This document shows positions 10,534 through 22,071 of a DNA stretch of 64,000 nucleotides, in pieces. The number at the start of each line of letters is the position of its first letter. Position 1 is the first letter of the stretch. This stretch comes from Archegozetes longisetosus (taxonomy: Eukaryota > Arthropoda > Arachnida > Sarcoptiformes > Trhypochthoniidae): NCBI GenBank assembly GCA_018873245.2, contig JAEMBT020000002.1:1370001-1434000 (forward strand). The letters are read 5' to 3'. The position numbers and the translations under genes were made by a program. The notes beneath the pieces are model-generated. The model was given only the letters and a program-made list of their open reading frames with translations, was not told where the DNA came from and searched no databases.

Positions 10534-12114
10534 TCATTTAAATATCTTATTATCGCCGATTCTATTGATGAATTTGAGTAGCACTTTTTTACTCATTTTC
10601 TGGAATGATTCTGTTTTATAGATTTCATTCATTTTATTTGAGGCAAAATTGAAACAAAAATCTTCCAATTGTTGTGATTCATATTTAACTGCGAGTGAAT
10701 AAACTGAGCAAATATTTTCAATAGAAATCTCACTTTTGATGATTTGAATACACTTTTGCTTAAGCTCTTCCTCTAAATAACAATTCGCTAAATCTAATAA
10801 CTCGATCGCATCCTCAGGTTTAATATCAACAATATCAGTATAGAGGTATTTGATGAAAGCGTAGTAGACATCATATGAATAGTCAGTGATTTCCATCTGA
10901 TTTGACTCGCTTTCGGACCAGTTCTCGGATAGCATTGACTCAAAGTGTTTGCATAAATGTTTGAGAATTGTTTTATTGACATAAATGTACTTACCTTCAA
11001 CTTTGATCCTGAAATCACATTTTTCCGGATTATTAAATGATTTGCTTAGACTTTCAATGATTCTATTTGTTTGTGATTTCAGTGCCGGACATTTTGATTG
11101 GAGTGTTCTTTTAATTTTAGAATAAACAGCGAATGTGTTATGAACTGATTTAAATGGTGTTTCCTTAGGGGTAGTCACAACTTCGTTACTACATTCTCCC
11201 CAAACGTAGCAGAAGTCATTTTTCGATACACCAATAGATATATTGCTCATCGAATGTGAAGTCATTTCAGTGAATTTTAGTTGATTCTCCATTTTTGAGG
11301 GGATGTTTTGATTAATATTACTTCCGTTTCCGAGTTGTCCCGATTCATTCAGACCAAAACTAAAAATTTCATCTTCACTTGTCAGAAGAAGACTGTGATG
11401 GAAGCCACAGGCCAACTGTCTTACAACAATTTCATCACTAAGTATAACTTTTGTTGGAACGTTTCGATTTTGGTTATTGCCGATCCCTAGCTGTCCATAT
11501 CCATTATAGCCCCAACTATAGACTTGTTTGTTTTCTGTCAGAGCCATTGAATGATGTGCGCCACAACAAATTGATACTATCCGATAAGAATCCAAACCAA
11601 CCACTCTAATAGGTGTCAATTGACTGACATGATGACCACAACCTATTTCTCCGTTTACATTATATCCAAAACCATAAAGTTTACCAGATTTTGTTAATGC
11701 CATTGTGTGATAATAACCACATCTTATGTCAATTATATCATTCAATCCATCTATTAGTTTAGGTTCAAAACAATTAGCAGTATTTCCATTACCCAATTGA
11801 CCATAGCTGCTATGACCCCACGAATAACATCGACCAGTTTTTGTTAGTGCAACGCAATGATAATAACCATAACTAATATCAACAATTTGTTTATTGCATA
11901 ATTCAATCACTTTTGTTGGGTCTTTAGCAGAATTGTTATTTTTGAGACCTAGACAACCATTTTTGTTACTTCCAAAAGCAAACACATTGTCGTCTTTCAT
12001 GACAATAATTACTTCATTTGCTTTTTCACCGAAAATGCAAACAAATTCAATATTACTACAAGAATCAGGCATTACTTTATTAAGAGCAACTAAATAATTG
12101 AAACTACCTGCCAT
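10534..12114 (-). CDS. RCC1 and BTB domain-containing protein, intact single exon
   Basis: 526 residues starting at the ATG at 12,112-12,114 (MAGSFNYLVAL). The open frame continues 21 codons upstream, but with no ATG. The N-terminal part carries RCC1-type beta-propeller repeats, recognisable as repeated A/S-x-G-x-N-x-G-x-LG units (CYSWGHSSYGQLGNG, VYSWGYNGYGQLGIG, IFSFGLNESGQLGNG) over about residues 50-290. A BTB/POZ domain follows (about 380-460; DFRIKVEGKYIYVNKTIL, then YDVYYAFIKYLYTD) with a helical BACK-like tail. RCC1-BTB proteins are thought to act as substrate adaptors of cullin-3 ubiquitin ligases; that role is a family inference. A rearranged dead copy lies at 2,160-6,710, which suggests local duplication. 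Confidence 0.9.
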   Translation of the reverse strand: MAGSFNYLVALNKVMPDSCSNIEFVCIFGEKANEVIIVMKDDNVFAFGSNKNGCLGLKNNNSAKDPTKVIELCNKQIVDISYGYYHCVALTKTGRCYSWGHSSYGQLGNGNTANCFEPKLIDGLNDIIDIRCGYYHTMALTKSGKLYGFGYNVNGEIGCGHHVSQLTPIRVVGLDSYRIVSICCGAHHSMALTENKQVYSWGYNGYGQLGIGNNQNRNVPTKVILSDEIVVRQLACGFHHSLLLTSEDEIFSFGLNESGQLGNGSNINQNIPSKMENQLKFTEMTSHSMSNISIGVSKNDFCYVWGECSNEVVTTPKETPFKSVHNTFAVYSKIKRTLQSKCPALKSQTNRIIESLSKSFNNPEKCDFRIKVEGKYIYVNKTILKHLCKHFESMLSENWSESESNQMEITDYSYDVYYAFIKYLYTDIVDIKPEDAIELLDLANCYLEEELKQKCIQIIKSEISIENICSVYSLAVKYESQQLEDFCFNFASNKMNEIYKTESFQKMSKKVLLKFINRIGDNKIFK

Positions 12115-13629
12115 TTTTATTGTAATAAAATGATAAACACAGAAGTTATCAATAAGATTAAGTTGAATTTGAAACAATGTAATCGTTTATCAGTAATAAC
12201 AAACTGTATTTCGATGACATCATGAGCGAACTTCAGACTTCAGTACAATTGACAGCTAAATTTTATACATTAATCCTCAATTAATCCTTGATGCATTCGG
12301 GTAAGACAAGAGGGACGATACATAAATTGAAATAATGATAAGTTAGCGATAGGCTAAACTTGATCAGTTTTTGTGTCAAGCCAGAGCAAGTCATATCAGA
12401 AGTCAGCTTAATATAATAAGAATCAATCAGTCATATAATCAAAATACTGTTAAGACCTATTAAATAATTTTAATAAAAATTTCAAATTATGACTCAATTC
12501 AAATGATTTTAGTATCGAGTTCGGGAATAGTGGCATTTTTAAATTGAATTAATAACACATTTTTAAAGGAATGACAACAAAATTTCCACAATAAAACGTA
12601 TTTTCAACTATTGAAACTTTTCAACTGACAATATTTTGTCAAGTATTTTCATTTGAATGACTCAAAATTTACGATTGAAAAGTTCTAAAATGATTATTAA
12701 GAACGCATTTATTGACTAATCTGAGTATATTTAACACAAATCTGAATGAGTTGTCTCATCCTAAAGTTAATGAAGTCTGCATTTCTTAGAATTGGTAAAC
12801 ACAACATTTATCTTTCGACAGTACTTCTGATGTTTATATTAAAGGAATATCTTTGATATGATTACTTGCTTAGTGATATCTTTAATATTAAAAAAGAGAT
12901 CATTACTACTTTAGAGTAAACGGTTATACTTTGCCAATACAAGGAAACCTTGATTTTCTTAGTGTAGAAGTTCTAGCAACAAAGTGCTCCAGAATCAACA
13001 ATTCAGCAGTTTTCTGCACTCTACTGATAATGATTTAGTTTTGCGTTATTTTAAGTATAAGTGATAAATAAACTAATCAGAAACCTAATGGTTTCTTCTA
13101 GGTCACAAAAGTTTCGAGTTTTGAAATTATTAGTTGGAATCTACTTCTGAATTAGCTATTACTTAAATTGAAGTTGAGCCGCATTCATTTGAATCACAAT
13201 TTCCTTTTACTCATTTAAAAAAGGATTAAGATTACAAAAATCTGCTTTAAAGTTCGATTAACCCTTCAGTACATGTAAGGGATGAAATGTTCTCAACTTT
13301 CACTTCAAAAATCGCACTAAAATCAGCAATTGTCGTGATTTTTTGGGAATTTAGCTATTCCCCTATCACGTCTGACTTTAAATGATAGAAAATCTGTCAC
13401 TATGCTATAGTATCAGGTGAGGATTAGAATTTTGCAAAAGTTCATGCGATTGTATCTCTTGTTACCGAAACCTTCAAATAGTTTTCTATACGCTAACATA
13501 AAGCCAATAATCTCTACTTTTGATTAATATGAAATAACTTATGCAAAAACTAATAAAGTAAAGTATGGATAATTTAAATCAATACGAACTCGGATAAACA
13601 ATTGAAGAACTTTATCTTAGAAATCGATC
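12115..13629. other. 5' flank of RCC1-BTB gene and intergenic
   Basis: About 12,284-12,345 (containing AAGAGGGACGA) resembles 2,880-2,945 in inverse orientation, tying this flank to the pseudogene. A short hairpin-prone stretch with ATATCTTT / AAAGATAT occurs near 12,847-12,890. Nothing else recognised. Confidence 0.45.
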
Positions 13630-14090
13630 ACAAAGGTGGCTCTAATGCATTTTTATGGGATCACGGGGCAATATTAATGCAAAACTGTACAAAAGGAGGC
13701 GTATTACGAAGGAGTTGATGCCACTTATCCCTAAATTCCGTCGCGGCCAGGATTTCATATTGTGGCCCGACTTGGCATCAGCTCATTATGCTCAAGAAAC
13801 TATTGAAGTTTACGATAAGCTTAATGTGCGATATGTGCAGATCAACGAAAATCTTTCGGTACCTCAGCTTCGGTCTATTGAAGAAATTTGGGCTGAAATC
13901 TAGAGAAGGGCTTTATGCTAATGGATGGACAGCAACTACGATTGAATTACTAATTAAAAGAATCAATTTTAGGCTAAAACTTCCGGCCAAAGTTATTTCC
14001 AGTGCCCTTTTATGGTACTGAAAACTAAAGTCAGTAAGGCTGCTGAAAATGGTGCCAATTCAGCTCCTCGACAAATAAATATAAAAATAC
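13630..14090 (+). pseudogene. Tc1/mariner-superfamily transposase fragment
   Basis: The open frame 13,655-13,903 contains the C-terminal catalytic block of a DDE transposase: LWPDLASAHYAQETIEVY, then VPQLRSIEEIWAEI. A single stop at 13,901-13,903 is followed in the same frame by REGLYANGWTATT and a Leu/Ile-rich tail up to about 14,020. This is the expected continuation of the family (W-x-x-h-K-R-x-V-Y-A-N-x-W). The N-terminal DNA-binding half is absent and no flanking TIRs were recognised. It belongs to the same transposase lineage as the relic at 7,770-8,705. Confidence 0.75.
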
Positions 14091-14900
14091 TTTCATTTTT
14101 CCAAGATAATATATATTTAGTTTGACTATTATGACTAAAACAATGAATTACTGACTTGATTTGCTTTTGCAAAATTTATATCCTCATCCGATATATGTGG
14201 ACGAATGTGCTCCCGACTTAGTAGATACACAAACCACACATCATTCGACTCGTCTTGACCATACAAGTCGACTAAGGTCATACTTGGGATTATCCGAGGT
14301 CAACTCGAAAATACGATATACTTATTAATATGACAAAATTGTTTTGAATATCATTATTATTATTTAAAACTGAATACATATTAATACTTTTATCACTGAA
14401 CGAATTGCGTTTTGTTGTCTGAATATGACTCAATTACTGAAAGATCGTGTGACATCTCAACTGACTTAAGTAACTTAAAGAGATCTGATTCAGTATCGGA
14501 AGGCGTAATCGCCTTGATTTCCAAAATCAATAACTTTTAAATTATTTTGTCAACAAATCATTTAATTAGAGAAAATAATAAAAGTTAATACAAATAATCA
14601 AAACAAGTGTGAAATGACAAAATTTATTGCGAAAATTATGTTTAAGATGTTTTTTTTATTTGTTCATAACTTGTCTAACGAAATCCTCTATTTCTTATAT
14701 TTGGTTTATTTTGTTTAACGAGATAAACTTTAGGACTAGTCATAACTTGCATATTACTCAAAGCATATCCTTGTCCGCTTTTCTAAAAACTTTGCTAAAG
14801 CTATCAAATTATCATTAAAGGTACTTTTACTTGCAATTTAGAAATAATCCTTTATGTTAAATCTAATGGTATTCTTCCCAATTAATGATTTTGAAGAATT

Positions 14901-15938
14901 GTTATGCAGATATAAATTCTATAACTTTAAATAAGTTTTTCATTCTTTTAAAAATAAGTTGTCTAACACTTATTTTTAAAAATTCTTTATATTTTATGTA
15001 ATGTTCTCAAGGTTATCATTGTGTTAATGTTTGCAATGGGATGCACTGAATATTTTAAAAGAATAACAATTCAGATATATTTTGTTTTTATAAGATTGTG
15101 AAGAGTTAGTCCTTGGGCGGAGACCTCGAGGAGAGAATCACATGAGCCTCTGAGTGAAAGTAGAAAAGTGTTGAAAATAAGTAAAAATTTTTTTAAAATG
15201 TGAAAAACTTTGAATATGTTTATAATATTTTTATTTATCAAACAAATAAAATCACATTTAAATTTGATACTATATCCCTTTCTGTATTTTTATTAAATGT
15301 TATTTTAAATACTTATAATCGTAGTACAGAGAATTTAGATATTTTAAGTTTTGAGATATACACCATGTAAATTATACTCTGATTTATTTAAAAATTTGTA
15401 CTAATTAGTGTTTTTATATAAGCTAGAAGTTCAAAGCATATTCACCGTTCATATGATAAAACAGTTTGTTTACAGAAACATTATCTGTTTTTAGAAAAAA
15501 ATTAATTCTAGTAATTTAGATTTCTGTCTTCAAAGTGCAATAATAGTTCAAAATTTGTTAATTGATCGAAGACAGTTTAACAAATGCAAATACTGAAAAA
15601 CTAATTGTTATTCAGTTGAATTCATCCTTATACAGCTTATGATTCACAAACAAGTTTTTTCTGTTATTTGTAATAGTTTATATTCATGACATAAGTAAAA
15701 GTTTGATTAATCATTATTTTATTAGATAAAAAAGTTTGGGGTATGTCTCAAAACTTAAAAGAAAACCTTAGATTTTCTGGACTCTGCTTATAATTTTATA
15801 AGAAAATAAAAGATTGCAAAGTTTAATACTATTAAGAATTTAATAAATTTCTGTTTCAGAATTCTAGATAAGTAATTAATTTTAGCCCCTAGGTATGCGT
15901 TTAAGTTTTGGAGTTTGAGCTGGAACGGAATAATAATT
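14901..15938. mobile_element. Insertion of 1.04 kb in copy A only
   Basis: Copy B reads straight through this point (GAAGAATT followed by ATAAGAAA). Copy A has about 1,038 bp here, flanked by AATT on both sides (14,897-14,900 and 15,935-15,938), consistent with a short target duplication. The insert contains the dispersed repeat at 15,621-15,793. No transposase frame was recognised. The element type is unknown. Confidence 0.65.
15621..15793 (+). repeat. Dispersed repeat, copy 2 (see 6,029-6,212)
   Basis: Same sequence family and orientation as 6,029-6,212. It lies near the 3' end of the copy-A-specific insertion, so it probably belongs to that mobile element. Confidence 0.65.
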
Positions 15939-16431
15939 ATAAGAAACTTTCTTAAAACTTCCCAGGTATGCAATAAAATTAAATTCAAAATTCGAGCTTT
16001 TGATGGTTCGTTCGATCATTAATGTGTCAAAAAAGAAGAGCTCTGATAAGCTTAAACCAGGTTCGATGGAAAAGGATTTCTTTCATTAACTAATGAATTG
16101 ATGATTTGACATCTTTCAAAAACATGTCACTTTGTAATTTAAAAATATTAATTGATTATCGAAGACTTTGAATAATAAAATACACTTTTAAAGAAGGAAA
16201 TTTTAGTTTTTTGAGCTATTAAACAACTTTGATCATAAAGCAATCAATTATAAATAGCATGATCTAGACCTTGTAGACTTTTAAGCTTTTAAGCCATTTT
16301 TAAGATAAAAATCTATTTTACTGTACAAATTAGCTAAGTATACAATCGTTACTTCACAATGTCATTAAGTTAGAGGAATTCCCTTTGCATCGGGCCAGTC
16401 CTTATTGAATAATAAGAAGACAATCTTTACG

Positions 16432-16440
16432 TATATAAAT
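16432..16440 (+). promoter_or_regulatory. Candidate TATA box of secreted gene A
   Basis: TATATAAAT lies about 84 bp upstream of the ATG at 16,524, a plausible position for a core promoter with a short 5' UTR. Confidence 0.4.
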
Positions 16441-16523
16441 CGTCAAAAAGCATATTTTTGACTTATTTGAAGTTTCCTTCTCAGAACTGATATTTTATTT
16501 GCTCTGTTTGTATAGAATTAAGA

Positions 16524-18267
16524 ATGAATCGTAGTATTATAAAATTTTCAGTTGTTCTTTTGATAATCGAAATTTTAGTCCAAGAATCTGCTGAACAACA
16601 ATGCAATGCCAAAGGCTTGAGAAAAGTTGACTCAACCGTTGCTAAACTGATCACTATTGGAAATTCTGGACGCAGTTTTCCTGAGAACAAAGGAGAAGAT
16701 TTAAAAAGATATTGCAAGTAAGTTGGAAAGTTTGTCAATTTTTCCACTAATCTATTAGATTAAGTTGGGTTATGTTTCATGAAAAAATCACAGCGATTGA
16801 TTAACCACAAATAAATAATTTACACTCAAAAAAGGCTAAAGAAAGCCAATTGGAATTTTTATTTTAAAAATTTATTTTTTCTGATAACACGATCTAGTTC
16901 GACAATAAATCCAACTTTAAGAAATTCTAGTTCTTATTGAGAGATTATTTATTCATCGATTAACGAAAATATTATTATATACTGTATATGATCAATTTTT
17001 ACAGTCAATCAGAAGTATTCATAAGAGGAATCGAGAGCTACAAAACAAAATGCATGAAAGATCTACCAAAACAAGTGGTAGGAGTTATGGTATATGCAAT
17101 AAAGAACACTATCAATCAGTTATGCAGAAAAGATTCAAAAAGGCTAACTGACTTAATATCGAGTACTCCATGTATTAATAAAGGAAATCCAGAAATACAT
17201 AAATGCTATTCAAAGCTAATAGATTCACTACTGGGCGCACAACAGGCTAATGATTCTCGAAAAATACCACACATTTGCTGGTATCAAAATACTTTAGTTA
17301 ATAAACAGAAAATTTCAATTAACCTTAAATTTTTATTTTAAAAATTAGTGAATATCAAAAATTATTTCCTTGTATTTCGACTCGAGTATCAAGAATCAAA
17401 ATCTGTAGCGAATTTCATATCGAAACTGCACTAGACTTTATTCGATCTATTTTGGGTAATGTTGTAGACCTGATTTGCGGCGATTATACTGAAGGTTCGG
17501 ATAAGTGTCAAACCATAGGTAAGTATTAAAACATAAGATATATCATTCAAAAGAATTAAATTTGAGACTTTTCACTATTTTTCTTTCAATATAAGATAAT
17601 TGGTTAGGCTTTAATTATCGTGCTCCGCCCATGTGGGAGGTCCTAGAGGGACCACCCATATATATTAACTTATCTTAACAATCTGAGCTCATTGATACCT
17701 GACTCGGGATCCTAGGACTAAAGGGGACAAAGTTGGACCTAGGACCCGACTTTGAGGATCTAATCCACCTTTATATTCAAAATTTTCTATAATATGATTA
17801 AGTGTACAAGTGCGTGATTTAACCTGAGTGGAAGATGAGTCAGGTCGCGTAGCGAAGGACGCGAAGCGATCTAAAGCTATCTTCAGCTTAGGTTTGATCC
17901 GGTTCGTGGTGGTTAGGTTAAACGAGTCGCCAATAGGTACAATTAAGTACCACGTACTAAGACCTAAGGTCGGGTCCTAGGACCACCATATCGGATTTGT
18001 GATTTCCACTGAGCCTATCTGTCATGTTGATGCCCTAGACACAGTCCTAGATCTGACCCCTATAGATCTAGGCCCAACTTTATCCCCTTTATCCTGGTCA
18101 GGACTTGACATCGTCGGAGCACGATAAGTAAAGCCTAATCAGATAATTTACTATTGACTGTAATTTTTTTAGGTCAACCGCCGAAAAAGCTAAAGAGTCA
18201 GAGAAAAACCAAATCATTTATTATACCGATGATAGATCTTTTGTCATCTTTTCCAGAAGCCAAATAG
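16524..18267 (+). CDS. Secreted cysteine-rich protein A (27-kDa glycoprotein / DUF1397-like)
   Basis: Four exons by GT-AG sites and phase: 16,524-16,717, 17,005-17,280, 17,349-17,518, 18,173-18,267; total 735 nt, 244 residues. Residues 1 to about 25 form a signal peptide (MNRSIIKFSVVLLIIEIL). The mature protein has a repeated Cys pattern typical of arthropod secreted helical proteins: CNAKG, KRYCNQSEVFI, KTKCMKDLPKQ, NQLCRKDSKR, HICCEYQ, KICSEFH, DLICGDY, SDKCQTIG. I recall this layout from the 27-kDa hemolymph glycoprotein-like (DUF1397) group, expanded in arachnids, but could not search. Function unknown; extracellular location is inferred from the signal peptide. The third intron hosts an inserted DNA element. 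A paralogue lies downstream. Confidence 0.8.
17602..18140. mobile_element. DNA transposon with 8-bp target duplication inside intron 3 of gene A
   Basis: The 539-bp insert is flanked by AGATAATT on both sides (17,594-17,601 and 18,141-18,148). Copy B retains one such site (AGATAGTT at 21,762-21,769). The ends are inverted: GGTTAGGCTTTAATTATCG at the left pairs with GATTAGGCTTTACTTATCG read from the right, both followed by TGCTCCG. An 8-bp duplication is seen in hAT and Merlin elements; the G-starting ends would fit Merlin better than classical hAT. No transposase is encoded. The interior is GC-richer than its surroundings. Confidence 0.85.
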
Positions 18268-18690
18268 GATTCACTCAATCTAATTGTTTTTTATGGCTAA
18301 ACGTGGTTGTATATGTTTAAACTTCATTTTCTGTTTTATTTTGTTAAATTAGTCGAACTTTTTCTTAGAACTCTAATCCATACAAATATAATGATTAGTT
18401 TAAAAAATGTCAAGCTTCGTTTTATGTTATTTCGAAGCATTCATTTAAAATTGGGCGATGGAATCATTTAGGATGAAACATATATTGTTTTCATACAATT
18501 AAGAAGTGGTTTTACTTAATAAAATGAAAGATTGAATTAATTTCAAAATATTTTCTTTCATTAGCTAATCAACATTTGATTATCAGTTTTCCTTTAAAAA
18601 CATAAATCATCTGGATAATTCAAGCTAACTTATTGTTAAAGCATTCTCGAAGAGCTATTTTTTTGAACAATAAGAAAACGACACTATGTA

Positions 18691-19084
18691 CAATCTTGGA
18701 ATTTATTTTTGAGACACTGTGTGGAACCTCTCATAAAATTCTTAGTCAAATAATATGCATCTTACTGATCAATTCATATCAAACCTTCAACTTATGAGAA
18801 ACTTTGATTGCAATAAAAAATAAGTATGCATTGAAACACATGTTTTTATAAATGAAAAATAATTAACACTGAATGAAAGAGCTCGAGTTGTCTGGATGGA
18901 ACTTTGAATGGCTGATCGCTATCAAGAAGTATTGGATAAGAACCGTGATACGATTCGCTTTTAGATTTATATTTACATAAATTCTTATATAATATTGAAT
19001 TGAGAAAAAGTTATATTTTTTCGCTGTTAATATAAGTTACATCAAAGGTTGTATACAGTGTCTCAAAAATAAATCTATAAACTG
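18691..19084. mobile_element. MITE related to the Tc1-like element at 59,875-60,515
   Basis: The inverted ends share ATTTATTTTTGAGACAC exactly (near 18,700-18,717 and reverse complement near 19,057-19,075), with further imperfect matches outwards. A TA precedes the left end. The subterminal sequence after GAGACAC (GGAACCTCTCATA-type) resembles that of 59,875 onward, placing both in one family. The interior is not coding. Confidence 0.65.
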
Positions 19085-20114
19085 AAAAGCTTCCCCTGTA
19101 GTAGTCCTTAGTCTTAGGATATATTTGGCAAAAGTGAGAGCGGAAACAGGAAGATCTTCTGTCCTGACCCTAATTTATTTTGCTTTGTTTTAAATGTTCG
19201 ATATATTATACTTCTGTTGAGTCATCTGATTATCTATCCATTTTCAGCGGGTTCATATGGCATTATAATAATGACTCTCAATGCATCTTATACTGAATAT
19301 AAAAAACTTGTGTAAGTTTATGAGTTTTTCTAATGAAATTGGCAATAGTCTCGATTCTCCATTTATTTTGGTAATCGTTTGATTTCTGGAGTAAGTTATT
19401 GAGCGAACAGTTTCGGTTAGGTTTGGATTTTCCTCTTTGCGGACTATGAAATCATGTGTTTCAGAATAGACTATTCGATATACGAAATTAAAGTTTTATG
19501 AACTCAAAAGATAAAACATCCTTTATGACGACTTTTACTCAAATATTAATCAAGTTATAACTTGTATACCATTTAAGGCACGGAATCCTCATCAGTTTTT
19601 CTAAACAATTGCCAAAGTTATCAAATTATCATTAAAAGTAATTTTACTTGCAATTCAAAAATAATCTCTTATGTTAAATCTAACGATATTCCTCTCAATT
19701 AATGGTTTTGAAGAATTATAAGAAATCTTCTTAAAGTTTTCCAGTTTTGCAATATTATTAAATTTAAAACTAAAGCTTTTAGTATAAAATAGTTCGGTAG
19801 ACCATTAATATAAGTCAAAAAATAAAGTCATCAAATTTAAACCAGGTTTGATGGAAAAGGATTTCTTTCATTAACTAATGAACTTTTGATGTAGCATTTT
19901 TCAAAATACGTCACTTTGTAATTCAAAACTATTGCTAATTGCTTATCGAATGTTTTGAATAAAAATACATTTCTAAGGTTTAGTTTTTTGAGCTATTAAA
20001 CAACTTTAATTATGCAGTAACCAATTCTTAATCATATGATTTAGACCTTGAACACTTTTAAGCTTTTAAGCCTTTTTTTAAGATAAAAATCTATTTCGCT
20101 GTACGAGTTGACTA

Positions 20115-20669
20115 ACTCGGAATGTCATTTGTTGTAAATATTTTTAAACAAAATATGCCTTAAATGATAGGTAATTATAAAGGATTTTAAGTTTTCGGTC
20201 TTATTTGGGCTGAAATGCATTTTTTGAAATTTTATAATTAATTCAAGTTTAAGTTTGCCTCTGATTTGCCTCTCAAGTTGTGAGTTTGCTATAATTAGAA
20301 TTCAGTTCGATTCATAAAAGTTTTTACGCATTTATCAAAATCTTTCAAAATCTATTAATGTTCAAATAGTTATAAACCATTTTTTAGAATAATTTATTAT
20401 AAAATGCTAAACCCAATTAATATTATTAATGAATTTTATAAAATTGCTCATCAAAAATATCGTAATGAATTAACTGAAATATGAGAATACTCAAATACTA
20501 AAATGTTTATTGCTCTACTTGAGATGGAAACCTAAACTTAAACTAATTATAAAATTTCAAAAATGCATTTCAGCCTAAATCAGACCGAAAACTTAAAATC
20601 TTTAACAATTACCTATCATTTAAGGAATATTTTGTTTAAAAAAAATTACAGCAAATGCCAATCCCGAGT
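20115..20669. mobile_element. Long-TIR element in copy B only
   Basis: Bounded by inverted arms of roughly 150 bp (outer ACTCGG / CCGAGT; inner blocks TTAAATGATAGGTAATT and TTTTAAGTTTTCGGTCT with their complements). Copy A has the uninterrupted site near 16,335, just before ACAATGTCATTAAGTTAGAG. No open frame inside looks like a transposase. Confidence 0.75.
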
Positions 20670-20848
20670 GAGTATGTAATCATTAATGCAAATTGTCATT
20701 AAGTTAGAGGAATTCCCTTTTCATCACATTAGCCCTTAATGAATAAGAAGACGTTGTATAACTTATCAATATATATTTTTGGTTTATTTGAAGTTTTCTT
20801 CTCGGAACTAGCATTTGTTTTATTTGCTCTGTTTGTATAGAATTAAGA

Positions 20849-21889
20849 ATGAATCGTAGTATTATGAAATTTTCAATTGTTCTTTTGATAATCGAAATTT
20901 TAGTCCAAGAATCTGCTGAACAACAATGCAATGCCAGAGGTTTGAGAAAGGTTGACGCAACCTTTGCTAAACTGATCACTATTGGAAATTCTGGACGCAG
21001 TTTTCCTGAGAACAAAGGAGAAGATTTAAAAAAATACTGCGAGTAAGTTAGAAAGTTTGCCTATTTTTTCTGTAGATCTAGCTCGACAATAAGTTCAACT
21101 TTAAGAAATTTTAGTTTAATTTATTTACTGATTAACAAAAAAATTATTATATATACAATTATTTTTTTCAGTCAATCAGAAGTATTCATAAGAGAACTCG
21201 AGAGCTACAAAACAAAATGCATGAAAGATCTACCAAAACAAATAGCAGGAGTTATGACATATTCACTAAAGAACACCATGAACCAATTGTGCAGAAAAGA
21301 CTCGAAAAGGCTAACTGACTTAATATCGACTGCCCCATGCATTAATAAAGCAAATTCAGAAATACACAAATGCTATTCAAATCTAATAGATTCACTACTG
21401 GGCGCCAAACAGGCTAATGATTCTCAAAAAATACCACACATTTGCTGGTAATCAAATTCTTTAGTTAATCAATAAAAAATCTCTTTTCTATTAATAACTT
21501 TTTTATTAAAAAAACTAGCGAATATTACAAAATATTTGCCTGTATTTCGAGTGGAGAGTCAAGAATCAAAATCTGTAATGAATTTCATATCAAAACTACG
21601 CTAGACTTTATTCGATCTATTTTGGGTAATGTTGTAGACCTGATTTGCGGTGATTATACTGAAGGTTCGGATAAGTGTCAAACCATAGGTAAGTATTAAA
21701 ATATAAGATATTTTATTTTAAAGAATTAAAATTGAGAAAATTTTCCTATATTTTCCTTATAAGATAGTTTACTATTGACTGTAATTTTGTTTAGGTCAAC
21801 CGCCAAAAAAGCTAAAGAGTCAGAGAAGATCCAAATCGATTATTATACCGGTGATAGATCTTTTGTCATCTTTTCCAGAAACCAGATAG
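20849..21889 (+). CDS. Secreted cysteine-rich protein B (paralogue of A)
   Basis: Four exons: 20,849-21,042, 21,172-21,447, 21,519-21,688, 21,795-21,889; 735 nt, 244 residues, with every exon equal in length to its counterpart in gene A. The signal peptide (MNRSIMKFSIVLLIIEIL) and cysteines are conserved. Differences from A are mostly conservative (KQIAGVMTYSLKNTMNQ versus KQVVGVMVYAIKNTINQ). Intron 1 is 129 bp here and 287 bp in A. No stop or splice damage is seen in either copy, so both appear functional. Function unknown. The C-terminal tail IIIPVIDLLSSFPETR is nearly identical to that of A. Confidence 0.8.
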
Positions 21890-22071
21890 AATTCACTTAA
21901 TCTAATTGTTTTCATGGCGTTTGTATATATTTGAACTTTTACTTTCTGTTTTATTTTGTTAAAAACTTCTTTCTTAAAACGTTTTACTTATAACGTCTCA
22001 TAGAAAACGTCTAGTATCAAAAGAACACTAGACTCGAGTTGGTTTTCAATAGAAAATGTGCATTCAACTTA

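Larger units (their letters stand above)
14740..18300 (+). repeat. Segmental duplication, copy A
   Basis: The sequence from about 14,740 to 18,300 aligns co-linearly with about 19,560-21,930 (copy B), including non-coding flanks, all four exons and introns. A carries two insertions absent from B (14,901-15,938 and 17,602-18,140). B carries one absent from A (about 20,115-20,669). The gene start codons are 4,325 bp apart. Confidence 0.85.
19560..21930 (+). repeat. Segmental duplication, copy B
   Basis: Co-linear with copy A (14,740-18,300), including upstream non-coding blocks such as AAAGGATTTCTTTCATTAAC, exons and introns. It differs by the three insertions listed separately. Coding exons are more similar than introns, as expected if both genes are or were under selection. 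Confidence 0.85.

Noticed and set aside
19250..19320. Exon-like segment between a TTTCAG and a GTAAG site
   Set aside because: Encodes a short peptide without similarity and lies between duplicated units without partner exons.
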